This document shows positions 17,481-24,618 of a stretch of DNA of 54,553 bases, piece by piece. A program made the position numbers and the translations under genes. The stretch lies in assembly GCA_964585305.1 (NCBI GenBank), contig CAZPDM010000022.1:1-54553 (forward strand), given 5' to 3'. A model generated the notes under the pieces. The model did no database searches, had not been told where the DNA came from, and saw only the letters and a program-made list of their open reading frames with translations. The DNA comes from CAZPDM01 sp964585305. GTDB lineage: Bacteria; Planctomycetota; Uabimicrobiia; Uabimicrobiales; JABWCH01. Every line of letters starts with the position of its first letter. The first letter of the stretch is position 1.

Positions 17481-17580
17481 CTGTCAACTAAGTTTTTTGA
17501 CATCCAACTATGAGAAATTGAACCCGCCACTGCAATATACTAGGATAAGAAAAAAATATGTAAAAAAATTAACTTGACAG
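17481..17580. repeat. Intergenic segment bounded by CTGTCAA/TTGACAG inverted repeats
   Basis: CTGTCAACT begins at 17481 and AACTTGACAG ends at 17580, giving 7-8 base inverted ends about 100 bases apart. It may be a structured leader or a tiny element; the right arm contains TTGACA (17574-17579), which could be a -35 box without a good -10 at the usual distance. Confidence 0.3.
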
Positions 17581-17626
17581 ACCACTAAATAGGAAAAAGT
17601 TAAAGTTTTATATAAAGGTATATCTT

Positions 17627-18514
17627 ATGAAAATCACTCCATTAGCCGCAGACTCCATGGGAACACGTAGTTCATCTGTTTTAGTTGAAACAAATGATTG
17701 TCGTATTTGCATAGATCCTGCCGTTTCTTTAGCACCTAAAAGATTTAACCTTGCTCCTCATCCTATAGAATTTACAGAAATGGATAAACAATGGGATAAT
17801 ATCCAAAAGGCTGCAAAATCTTCTGATGTAATTGCTGTTACTCATTATCATTACGATCATCATAATCCCAATATGCCAGAGCTTTATCAAGGAAAAACTG
17901 TTTTATTAAAACACCCTACTCAAAATATCAACAAAAGCCAAAAAGGACGTGCTGAGGAATTTTTGGCTAAAATACAGCACTTACCTAAAAAAGTAGAATA
18001 TGCAGATGGAAATTCCTACCAATTTGGAAAAACTCAAATTTGTTGTTCTCCTGCAGTCCCTCATGGTGCAGATTCCAAATTAGGTTGCGTTTTTGAAATT
18101 TTCATTCAGGAAGGAAATGAAACTTTTCTGTTTACTTCAGATGTTGAAGGCCCAAATACAGTAGAACAATTAAGTTTTATTCTTGAAAAATCCCCAAATA
18201 TTGTTTATCTTGATGGCCCAATGACCTATATGCTAGGTTTTCGCTATACCAGAGAACAGTTAGAAAAAGCAATTTCTAACATGCAGAAAATTCTTTCTCT
18301 TCCTAGTTTAAAGACATTGATTGTAGATCATCATCTTCTTCGTGATGCAAAGTGGGATCAACATATTGCTCCTGTTTTTCAATCTGGGAAAAAAATTGTT
18401 ACAGCCGCTCAGTATTTAGGGCAACCAAATTCTTTATTAGAATCTCAACGAAAACAACTATACCAAGAACATCCTGTTGATGAAAATATACCTTCTCGTG
18501 AAATAGAAGAATAA
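17627..18514 (+). CDS. UPF0282 family metallo-beta-lactamase-fold hydrolase
   Basis: A 295-residue MBL-fold protein. The opening ITPLAADSMGTRSSSVLVE and CIDPAVSLAPKRFNLAPHP are characteristic of UPF0282, a family best known from archaea. The metal motif is THYHYDHHNP (~residue 76), with further ligands expected in VPHGADS, TSDVEGP and IVDHHLL. The substrate is unknown; the fold suggests a metal-dependent hydrolase acting on a phosphate or ester. An AAAGG ribosome site precedes ATG by 8 bases. It stands alone between the amidase and a convergent methyltransferase, ending at a strong terminator. Confidence 0.85.
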   Translation: MKITPLAADSMGTRSSSVLVETNDCRICIDPAVSLAPKRFNLAPHPIEFTEMDKQWDNIQKAAKSSDVIAVTHYHYDHHNPNMPELYQGKTVLLKHPTQNINKSQKGRAEEFLAKIQHLPKKVEYADGNSYQFGKTQICCSPAVPHGADSKLGCVFEIFIQEGNETFLFTSDVEGPNTVEQLSFILEKSPNIVYLDGPMTYMLGFRYTREQLEKAISNMQKILSLPSLKTLIVDHHLLRDAKWDQHIAPVFQSGKKIVTAAQYLGQPNSLLESQRKQLYQEHPVDENIPSREIEE

Positions 18515-18558
18515 AAAAAAAACATTGTTTCTTGTTTAAGAAACAATGTTTTTTTTAA
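18514..18558. terminator. Bidirectional terminator
   Basis: AACATTGTTTCTT pairs perfectly with AAGAAACAATGTT around GTTT, flanked by A8 and T8 runs. Shared by the convergent genes ending at 18514 and 18569. Confidence 0.92.
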
Positions 18559-18568
18559 AATTATTTTT

Positions 18569-19780
18569 TTAATAGACTATTCCCATGATCACTTTAAGAT
18601 AGCTATTTTCTGGGCAAGAAGGAATAATAGGATGATCTGGTCCTGCTGAAAGAATATCAAATATTTTAATATTTCTTTGAGATTCAATGCTAGCTTTTCC
18701 AACAATTCTAAGAAATTCTTCGTTAGTAATAAGGCCAGAGCAATCACATGTAGCAAGAATTCCACCTGGTTTTAACATCATACAAGCTGTTGTATTGAGT
18801 TTTTCAAGAGATTCAATCCCACTGCGAATACTAGAAGCATCAGGTGCTACTTTAGGCGGATCCAAAATAATCATGTCAAATTGCTCACCAGCTTTTTGCA
18901 TTTGAGGAAGTTTTTCAAAAATATCGGCTTTTTCAAAAGAATGCTTTGCTGTAAGTTGGTTTAAATTCCAATTTGCTTCTGCAAGTTTCAATGCTTGAGC
19001 AGAGCTATCCATAAAAATGACTTCATTTACTTTACTCTTAGCTGCTAAAGCAATACCAAATCCCCCACTATAGCAAAAAGCATCTAAAATTCTCCGTTGG
19101 TAACCAAATCGGCTAAGTTTGTAACGATTTTCACGTTGATCTATATAAAAACCTGTTTTTTGACCAGATTTAAAAGATACTTCAAACTTCATTCCATATT
19201 CAGTAATTGTGAATTTTTCAGGGGGTTCTTGGATCATATAGCGATATTCAATTTCAGGTAATCCCTCACGTTGGCGTACTCCTGGAGAATATCGTTCTAC
19301 AATACCAGTAGCTTTAACTTCTTGTTGTAAAATATCGAGAATAAGATCTCTGCGCATATCCATACCAATAGACAAAAATTGGATACTTAAAAAGTCATTA
19401 TATTTATCTACAGTAAAACCTGGTAAACCATCGGCTTCACTATGAATCAAACGATATGCAGTAGATCTAGAAGATATAGCTAATGTTTCACGTAAATGTA
19501 TAGCATCACGGATTTTCTTGCGGAAAAAATCCGGGTCTATTTTTTCATGGATGTCCCAAGTAAGAAGACGTACAGCAATTTGAGATTGATGATTGACAAA
19601 TCCTTTGGCAATAAATTTTCCATCATAATCTAAAACATCTACAAGATCACCATTTTCAGCATTTCCTTTAATATCTTGAATTGCGCCAGAAAATACCCAA
19701 GGATGATGATACCAAAAGGGTTTTGCTTTTCCTTTTTTCAAGGTTACGCGAGGTTTGTTGCTACCAAAATAAGGTTTCAT
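18569..19780 (-). CDS. rlmI: 23S rRNA (cytosine-C5) methyltransferase, RlmI family
   Basis: A 403-residue SAM-dependent methyltransferase that methylates 23S rRNA (C1962 in E. coli). Residues 1-~80 form the PUA RNA-binding domain (FWYHHPWVFSGAI), the middle is the EEHEE-type domain (HSEADGLPGFTVDKYNDF), and the C-terminal Rossmann domain has ILDAFCYSGGFGIALA, DPPKVAP and a CDCSG segment with catalytic Cys. GQKTGFYIDQRENR is a family hallmark. Length is typical. It is a single gene reading toward the terminator at 18514-18558; the start is at ATG 19780. Confidence 0.94.
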   Translation of the reverse strand: MKPYFGSNKPRVTLKKGKAKPFWYHHPWVFSGAIQDIKGNAENGDLVDVLDYDGKFIAKGFVNHQSQIAVRLLTWDIHEKIDPDFFRKKIRDAIHLRETLAISSRSTAYRLIHSEADGLPGFTVDKYNDFLSIQFLSIGMDMRRDLILDILQQEVKATGIVERYSPGVRQREGLPEIEYRYMIQEPPEKFTITEYGMKFEVSFKSGQKTGFYIDQRENRYKLSRFGYQRRILDAFCYSGGFGIALAAKSKVNEVIFMDSSAQALKLAEANWNLNQLTAKHSFEKADIFEKLPQMQKAGEQFDMIILDPPKVAPDASSIRSGIESLEKLNTTACMMLKPGGILATCDCSGLITNEEFLRIVGKASIESQRNIKIFDILSAGPDHPIIPSCPENSYLKVIMGIVY

Positions 19781-19912
19781 TAAAATTTGTGCAGAAAATC
19801 ACAGCCTTTACGGTCTGGAGGAATGCACTCTCCATTTTTCTTTCATAAAATTAACAATTTTTCTTATACTATTATACGACATTTATAAAAATTTGTCCAT
19901 ATATAAATTTAT

Positions 19913-19941
19913 TTGCAAATATTTTTCTTCATTGCTATAAT
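19913..19941 (+). promoter_or_regulatory. Sigma70-type promoter for the FHA-kinase operon
   Basis: TTGCAA (19913-19918), a 17-base spacer and TATAAT (19936-19941), about 50 bases before the start at 19990. Confidence 0.6.
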
Positions 19942-19989
19942 ATTCTATAGTTTTTTCAAAGTTTTCGATACATTTGATAGGAAATTGAT

Positions 19990-21159
19990 ATGCAAGTAAA
20001 AATTACTATTATAACTGGAGAAGAGCAAGGCCGTGTTATAAATATACAAGCTCCTAAAAATAAAATGATTATTGGGCGTAGTCCCAAATGCTGGCTTCCT
20101 ATAAAAGATTCTAAAATTTCTGGAAACCATTGTGAAATAGAATTTCAAGATGGGCAGTTTTGGGTTAGAGATTTAGGCAGCACAAATGGAACATTTGTTA
20201 ATAACAATCGAATTGAGCGTGCTGCTTTAATCGATAAAGATATGATTCAAGTAGGAAAAACTACATTACGTTTTGATCTTGAAGAAGATAAAAAATCTGT
20301 AGAAAATAAAAAACCTGTATATACTGAAATGACAGAAGTATTTTTTGACGATAGTAATGTAGATAATTCTCAATCTCAAACTATAGGAAATTATCGCATA
20401 TTAGAAAAAGTTTTTGAAAACTCTAATGTTTCAATTTATAAAGCCGAACATACGGTTTTAAAAAATATAATTACACTAAAAGTTTTTTCTTTTATTAAAA
20501 ATATTCTCTCTCCTCAACAACAAGAATTACTACAAGAAATTGCAGAATTAAAAAAGATACGACATGATGGAGTAATTTGTTTATATGATGTTTTTTGGCA
20601 TCAAGATAAATTAGTTTTAGTTACAGATTATGTTCCTGGAAAAACTGTAAAACAAATTTTACAAGATAAAGCTCCATTATCTTGGCGTAAAATTGTCCGC
20701 ATTGTTTTTTATATTGCTGTGTCATTGGAACATACTCATGCGAAGAATATTCATCATGGTAGCTTAACTTGTAGCAATGTAATTCTTGAAGAAGGAACAA
20801 AACTTATTAAACTTGGCGATATTTCACTCTTAAAAGTTCTAAAAAAATATCAATTAAATGATCCAGAATGGTTATTAGAAAGCAATCTTTATCAACCACT
20901 TTCTAGCCATACTGCGACCTTTTCTCCTGTAACATGCGATTTATATTCTCTTGGTTGTATTCTTTTATTTTTATTATTTGGTAAAATCCCTGAAAAAATA
21001 CAAAAACCTGAAGAATGGTTAAAACTTTTATCGAATGAAAATTATCCTTCCGGATTATTAAATATTCTTAAAAAAACTTTGGTAGAACCTTCGTATTCTT
21101 CGGCACGTGAATGCTACCAAGAAATTGCCAAAATTGCGAAGGAAAGCCAAAATACCTAG
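19990..21159 (+). CDS. FHA domain fused to a Ser/Thr pseudokinase
   Basis: A 389-residue protein. Residues ~4-95 are an FHA phosphothreonine-binding domain (MIIGRSPKCWLP, SGNHCEIEF, DLGSTNGTFVNNNRI). Residues ~135-385 have a kinase fold with key residues lost: no Gly loop (KVFENSNVSIYKA), HRD replaced by HHGSLTCSN so there is no catalytic Asp, and DFG replaced by GDISLL. The VTDYV hinge and DLYSLGCILLFLL helix remain. It is expected to bind phospho-partners without phosphorylating. It sits 9 bases ahead of an FHA kinase of the same layout whose motifs are intact, which suggests duplication and an activator or scaffold role (inference). Confidence 0.88.
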   Translation: MQVKITIITGEEQGRVINIQAPKNKMIIGRSPKCWLPIKDSKISGNHCEIEFQDGQFWVRDLGSTNGTFVNNNRIERAALIDKDMIQVGKTTLRFDLEEDKKSVENKKPVYTEMTEVFFDDSNVDNSQSQTIGNYRILEKVFENSNVSIYKAEHTVLKNIITLKVFSFIKNILSPQQQELLQEIAELKKIRHDGVICLYDVFWHQDKLVLVTDYVPGKTVKQILQDKAPLSWRKIVRIVFYIAVSLEHTHAKNIHHGSLTCSNVILEEGTKLIKLGDISLLKVLKKYQLNDPEWLLESNLYQPLSSHTATFSPVTCDLYSLGCILLFLLFGKIPEKIQKPEEWLKLLSNENYPSGLLNILKKTLVEPSYSSARECYQEIAKIAKESQNT

Positions 21160-21168
21160 GGAGAAGCC

Positions 21169-22377
21169 ATGCCCCCCCGGTTAATGATTACAAACGGCCC
21201 TAGCCAAGGGGTAAGTATGCTACTTCCGCTCCAAGGTGCGATTGTGCTAGGACGACATCCCAAATGTCATATTCAATTCAGTGATACTCGAATTTCTATA
21301 TATCATTGTCGTATTTTTCGCATGGATCAAAAGGACTATTGCATTGAAGATCTACGAAGCACAAATGGGACATTAGTAAATCACGAAAAAATCTCTGGAT
21401 ACCATCTTCTTATTTCAGGAGATGAAGTTCAAATTGGGGATACTACTCTTAAATTTGTTGAAGAGTCTGGGACTTCTGAGTCTGCTCCCCCTGAAAGTTT
21501 AGAGCACACTCAATCAATTGAAGTCTTAAATTCTACAGATTCTCTCTCTACACCAAAAGTTCAAGTGGGAGAATATGAAATTATAAAAAAAATAGGTGAT
21601 GGAGCAATGGGGCAAGTGTTCAAAGGAAGAAATGTTGGAACGGGACAGGTTGCTGCGATAAAGATGCTTCATTCCTATTTGATGGATGAAATTTCTATGC
21701 AAAGATTTTTACAAGAAGTTCAAATTTGCATGAAATTCGAACATCCGCGTATTGTAAAAGTATACGATTTTGCAATGTACCATAATCGGCCAGTAATTGT
21801 TATGGAATATGTGGATGGCCAAACACTCCGCGAGCGTATTGTAAATAAAGGAACTCTTTCATTAAAATTATCATTACACATAGGAGCGCAAATTGCTCAA
21901 GGATTGCATTATGCTCATAAACATAATGTCGTTCATCGTGATTTGAATCCATCGAATGTACTGCTAGATAGTAGATACCAAGCAAAAATTATTGATTTTG
22001 GGCTTGTAAAAGTTTATGGTAAAAATATCACCATGAACAGCGAAACGCTAGGAACTCTCCATTATTGCCCACCTGAACAAATCGAAAATGCTAGTACAGT
22101 GGATCATCGTGCGGATATTTACGCATTAGGAGCAACAATATACCATTGTTTATTAGGGAAACCTCCATTTTTTGATATACAAGGTGTTAATGCTCTGACT
22201 CTTCATATTCCAGAAAATAAAGCCGAACCGCTTCACCAACTTATGGATGTCCCAGATTCAGTTTCAAATATTATTCAAAAGGCTATGCATCCTAAACGAG
22301 AAAAACGCTATCAAACGGCTCAAGAATTTTGTAAAGAATTGGTCACTGAATTGGAAAGAATTATTGCTACAAAATAA
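21169..22377 (+). CDS. FHA-Ser/Thr protein kinase
   Basis: A 402-residue soluble kinase. The FHA domain (IVLGRHPKCHIQF, RISIYHCRIF, DLRSTNGTLVNHEKI) covers residues ~1-98. The kinase covers ~128-395 with IGDGAMGQVFKGR, VAAIKML, HRDLNPSN, IIDFGLVK and GTLHYCPPEQ; the catalytic set is complete. FHA-kinase chains usually bind their own or a partner's phosphothreonine. Ribosome site AGGGAGAAG precedes ATG; base composition around the start (a C7 run) is unusually GC-rich. It is co-oriented and nearly abutting with the pseudokinase upstream and the HIT gene 26 bases downstream. Confidence 0.93.
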   Translation: MPPRLMITNGPSQGVSMLLPLQGAIVLGRHPKCHIQFSDTRISIYHCRIFRMDQKDYCIEDLRSTNGTLVNHEKISGYHLLISGDEVQIGDTTLKFVEESGTSESAPPESLEHTQSIEVLNSTDSLSTPKVQVGEYEIIKKIGDGAMGQVFKGRNVGTGQVAAIKMLHSYLMDEISMQRFLQEVQICMKFEHPRIVKVYDFAMYHNRPVIVMEYVDGQTLRERIVNKGTLSLKLSLHIGAQIAQGLHYAHKHNVVHRDLNPSNVLLDSRYQAKIIDFGLVKVYGKNITMNSETLGTLHYCPPEQIENASTVDHRADIYALGATIYHCLLGKPPFFDIQGVNALTLHIPENKAEPLHQLMDVPDSVSNIIQKAMHPKREKRYQTAQEFCKELVTELERIIATK

Positions 22378-22403
22378 CTTAACTAAAATATGGGAGAAAT
22401 AAA

Positions 22404-22808
22404 ATGTGTATTTTTTGCAAAATTGTTAAAGGTGAAATTCCTTGTAAAAAAATCTATGAAGATGAAAATAATCTTGCTTTTTTAGATATTTTTCCCCGTA
22501 CAGAAGGCCATTCTTTAGTAATCTCTAAGAAGCATTATATGACATTAGATGAAATGCCTGCAGAAGAGCTAAAAAGTTTTATTATTGCTGTACAAAATGT
22601 TATTAAATTACTCAAAGATAAATTGACTGCGCCTGCTTATAATATTGTAAGTAACAATGGTTCTTTGAGTGGCCAAGAAGTTCCACATATTCATTTTCAT
22701 ATACTCCCGAAGACCGGACACGATAAATTTCATCTTCATTTTCCACCTGTCTCTGAAGAGTCTAAAGCTAAACTTAACCAAACATACGAAGATATTTCAG
22801 AAGACTAA
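22404..22808 (+). CDS. HIT family protein (histidine triad hydrolase)
   Basis: A 134-residue HINT-type protein. The N-terminus CIFCKIVKGEIPCKKIYED carries a CxxC zinc motif, DIFPRTEGHSLVI is typical, and the active-site triad HIHFHIL lies near residue 95 after GQEVP. Such proteins hydrolyse AMP-linked substrates (adenosine phosphoramidates or dinucleotide polyphosphates). Ribosome site GGGAGA is 7 bases ahead of ATG. It lies in the run from the FHA kinase to smpB; the functional link to its neighbours is unclear. Confidence 0.93.
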   Translation: MCIFCKIVKGEIPCKKIYEDENNLAFLDIFPRTEGHSLVISKKHYMTLDEMPAEELKSFIIAVQNVIKLLKDKLTAPAYNIVSNNGSLSGQEVPHIHFHILPKTGHDKFHLHFPPVSEESKAKLNQTYEDISED

Positions 22809-22863
22809 ACATTTCTATAGTGAGGACGCAATTTTTAACCATATCAGAAATTGCTCAAATTTT

Positions 22864-23316
22864 ATGAAAAAATCTGAAGGTGCCATAAAAATAATTACAA
22901 AGAACAAAAAAGCATTTTTTAATTATGAAATATATGAACGTTATGAAGCAGGAATTGAGTTACGTGGAAGTGAAGTAAAATCACTTCGACAAGGAAAAAT
23001 AAATTTACTTGATTCTTATTGCAAAATAAAAAACGGTCAATTATTTTTAATTGGATTAGATATAGCTCCATATATCAATGGTGGATATATCAATCATGAA
23101 CCCAAACGAAAACGCAAAATTTTATTGCATAAACATGAAATAGAAAAATTATCTACAAAACTTATTCTCCGCGGTTATACCTTAATTCCTGTGTCTGTTT
23201 ACTTTAAACGCGGATGGGCTAAAATTGAACTTGGCTTAGCACGTGGTAAAAAGAAATATGATAAACGCGATGATTTACGCCAAAAAGAAGCTAAAAAGGA
23301 TTTGCGACAGTACTAA
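22864..23316 (+). CDS. smpB: SsrA-binding protein SmpB
   Basis: A 150-residue protein that binds tmRNA and delivers it to stalled ribosomes for trans-translation. Hallmarks are NYEIYERYEAGIELRGSEVKS, the KRKRKILLHKHEI segment, FKRGWAKIELGLARGKKKYDKR and the basic C-terminal tail ending DLRQY. The frame is open back to 22669, but that part reads through the HIT gene in another frame, so ATG 22864 is the start. No clear Shine-Dalgarno precedes it. No tmRNA gene was recognised nearby. Confidence 0.95.
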   Translation: MKKSEGAIKIITKNKKAFFNYEIYERYEAGIELRGSEVKSLRQGKINLLDSYCKIKNGQLFLIGLDIAPYINGGYINHEPKRKRKILLHKHEIEKLSTKLILRGYTLIPVSVYFKRGWAKIELGLARGKKKYDKRDDLRQKEAKKDLRQY

Positions 23317-23364
23317 TTGCTGATCGACAAATTAGAAAAATCCTATATTTAAAGAGAATCAGCT

Positions 23365-23544
23365 ATGATTACCAATGGAATCCAAAAACTTTTACAAAAT
23401 CCTGTTGCAGTTGTCAATATTGGATTGGAACTTTTTTATCAAGATTTTCAAAATAGAAAAGTTCCTAGTATTCAACTTGATTGGCAACCAGGAAAAGTTT
23501 TAGATAAAAGATTGCAAGAAATCTTAAGAAAAATTAAATCTTAA
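23365..23544 (+). CDS. Small protein resembling FdrA-associated short proteins
   Basis: A 59-residue frame. ATG 23365 follows AAAGAGAAT and the stop is at 23542-23544. The core reads NPVAVVNIGLELFYQDFQ then IQLDWQPG, close in pattern to short 'FdrA domain' proteins that open with VINIGL..F..DL and continue with V.W.PP. Function is unknown; the larger FdrA proteins resemble acyl-CoA synthetase-like subunits. It sits 48 bases after smpB and directly before a strong terminator, so it is the last gene of the operon. The family link is from memory and moderate. Confidence 0.6.
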   Translation: MITNGIQKLLQNPVAVVNIGLELFYQDFQNRKVPSIQLDWQPGKVLDKRLQEILRKIKS

Positions 23545-23557
23545 AAAAAAGTTGCTT

Positions 23558-23606
23558 AAACACAAAAAACATGAGTCTATTTCTAGGCTCATGTTTTTTG
23601 TGTTAA
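23558..23606. terminator. Strong bidirectional terminator
   Basis: AACACAAAAAACATGAG pairs with CTCATGTTTTTTGTGTT. It closes the plus-strand operon and the minus-strand murI ending at 23625. Confidence 0.9.
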
Positions 23607-23624
23607 AAAAATAATGGATGTTAC

Positions 23625-24515
23625 TTATTGATTAAGATTTGAAATATTTTGTTCTCCCATCATTCGTTGGTGTTCATAAAACATTTCTTCTAAATCAATT
23701 TGGGTTGGTTCTTCTAAATTTCCCTCTAAAAAACGTTTTCCTACGCGCATAAACCTTCCAGGATGATCCGTAACAAACATTCTTAATCTTGGGCGGCTTT
23801 CAATAGGGTGAATAAGATAATTTTTTAATTTTTTTACTAAAAGACCTGCGGAATCAACAACTTTAATTTTTTCTCCAACGACTTCTTGGATAGTCTTTCG
23901 TAAGAGGGGATAATGTGTGCAACCTAAAACAACTGTATCAATATCAGAATTTTCAAAACATTTTTTAATATACATTTCAATTGCCAATTTAACTAATGGC
24001 CCTTCAACAACACCTTCTTCTGCTAATGGAACAAAAAATGGACATGCGACGCCATGTACTTCAATTTCCGGATCTATCGCATGAAGTGCTCGTTGATATG
24101 CTCCGCTTGAAATTGTCCCTTCTGTTCCAAGGACTAATATCTGCTTAGTTATAGTTGCTTCAACTGCTGCTTGTGCGCCAGGTGTTACAACTTCTAAAAT
24201 AGGCAAGTTAGAATACGCGGCTCGCAAAGCAGGAATAGCTACAGCACTAACAGTATTACAGCCTATTACAAAACATTCCAAAGGGTATCTTGATAAAAAC
24301 CACGCGGCTTCTAATGCGTATCTCGTAACAATTGCAGCACTTTTTGTTCCATAAGGAACGCGTGCTGTATCTCCAAGATAAAGAAAGGAATGTGTAGGAT
24401 AGGCTTTTCGTAATTCTTCTAAAACTGTTAAACCGCCTACACCAGAATCAAATACCGCAATATATGGCCCTGCCGCAGTGCTTAATGTTTTTCTATCCAA
24501 AATATATCCTTTCAT
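23625..24515 (-). CDS. murI: Glutamate racemase
   Basis: A 296-residue cofactor-independent racemase that makes D-glutamate for peptidoglycan. It shows IAVFDSGVGGLTVL, YLGDTARVPYGTKS, the first catalytic Cys in VIGCNTVSA, TEGTISSGAYQ, and the second catalytic Cys in VLGCTHYPLL. A C-terminal tail of about 25 residues (RMFVTDHPGRFM and beyond) is typical of some lineages. Start ATG 24515, giving ~17 residues before the conserved core. Together with the amidase it shows that D-amino-acid-containing peptidoglycan is made. Confidence 0.96.
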   Translation of the reverse strand: MKGYILDRKTLSTAAGPYIAVFDSGVGGLTVLEELRKAYPTHSFLYLGDTARVPYGTKSAAIVTRYALEAAWFLSRYPLECFVIGCNTVSAVAIPALRAAYSNLPILEVVTPGAQAAVEATITKQILVLGTEGTISSGAYQRALHAIDPEIEVHGVACPFFVPLAEEGVVEGPLVKLAIEMYIKKCFENSDIDTVVLGCTHYPLLRKTIQEVVGEKIKVVDSAGLLVKKLKNYLIHPIESRPRLRMFVTDHPGRFMRVGKRFLEGNLEEPTQIDLEEMFYEHQRMMGEQNISNLNQ

Positions 24516-24566
24516 TTTTTTTGCTATAAAAAAATTTTAACAAAAAGCTGTATAACCTAATTAAAC

Positions 24567-24602
24567 AATGGTTTTATTACTTTTAAAAGTAATAAAACCA
24601 TT
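24567..24602. terminator. Perfect 36-base palindrome, probable terminator
   Basis: AATGGTTTTATTACTTTT is followed immediately by its exact reverse complement. It lies between the AAA+ gene stop and the murI start. The T-rich flank is modest, so it may end the AAA+ transcript or act as a binding site ahead of murI. Confidence 0.6.
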
Positions 24603-24618
24603 CTACTAAATATTTACT

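Noticed and set aside
22669..22863. N-terminal extension of SmpB by 65 residues
   Set aside because: The extension is the HIT gene read in another frame; SmpB homologues begin at the Met at 22864.
24567..24602. Palindrome as a mobile element end
   Set aside because: It is a single perfect palindrome with no partner or duplication nearby and is better explained as a terminator or protein-binding site.
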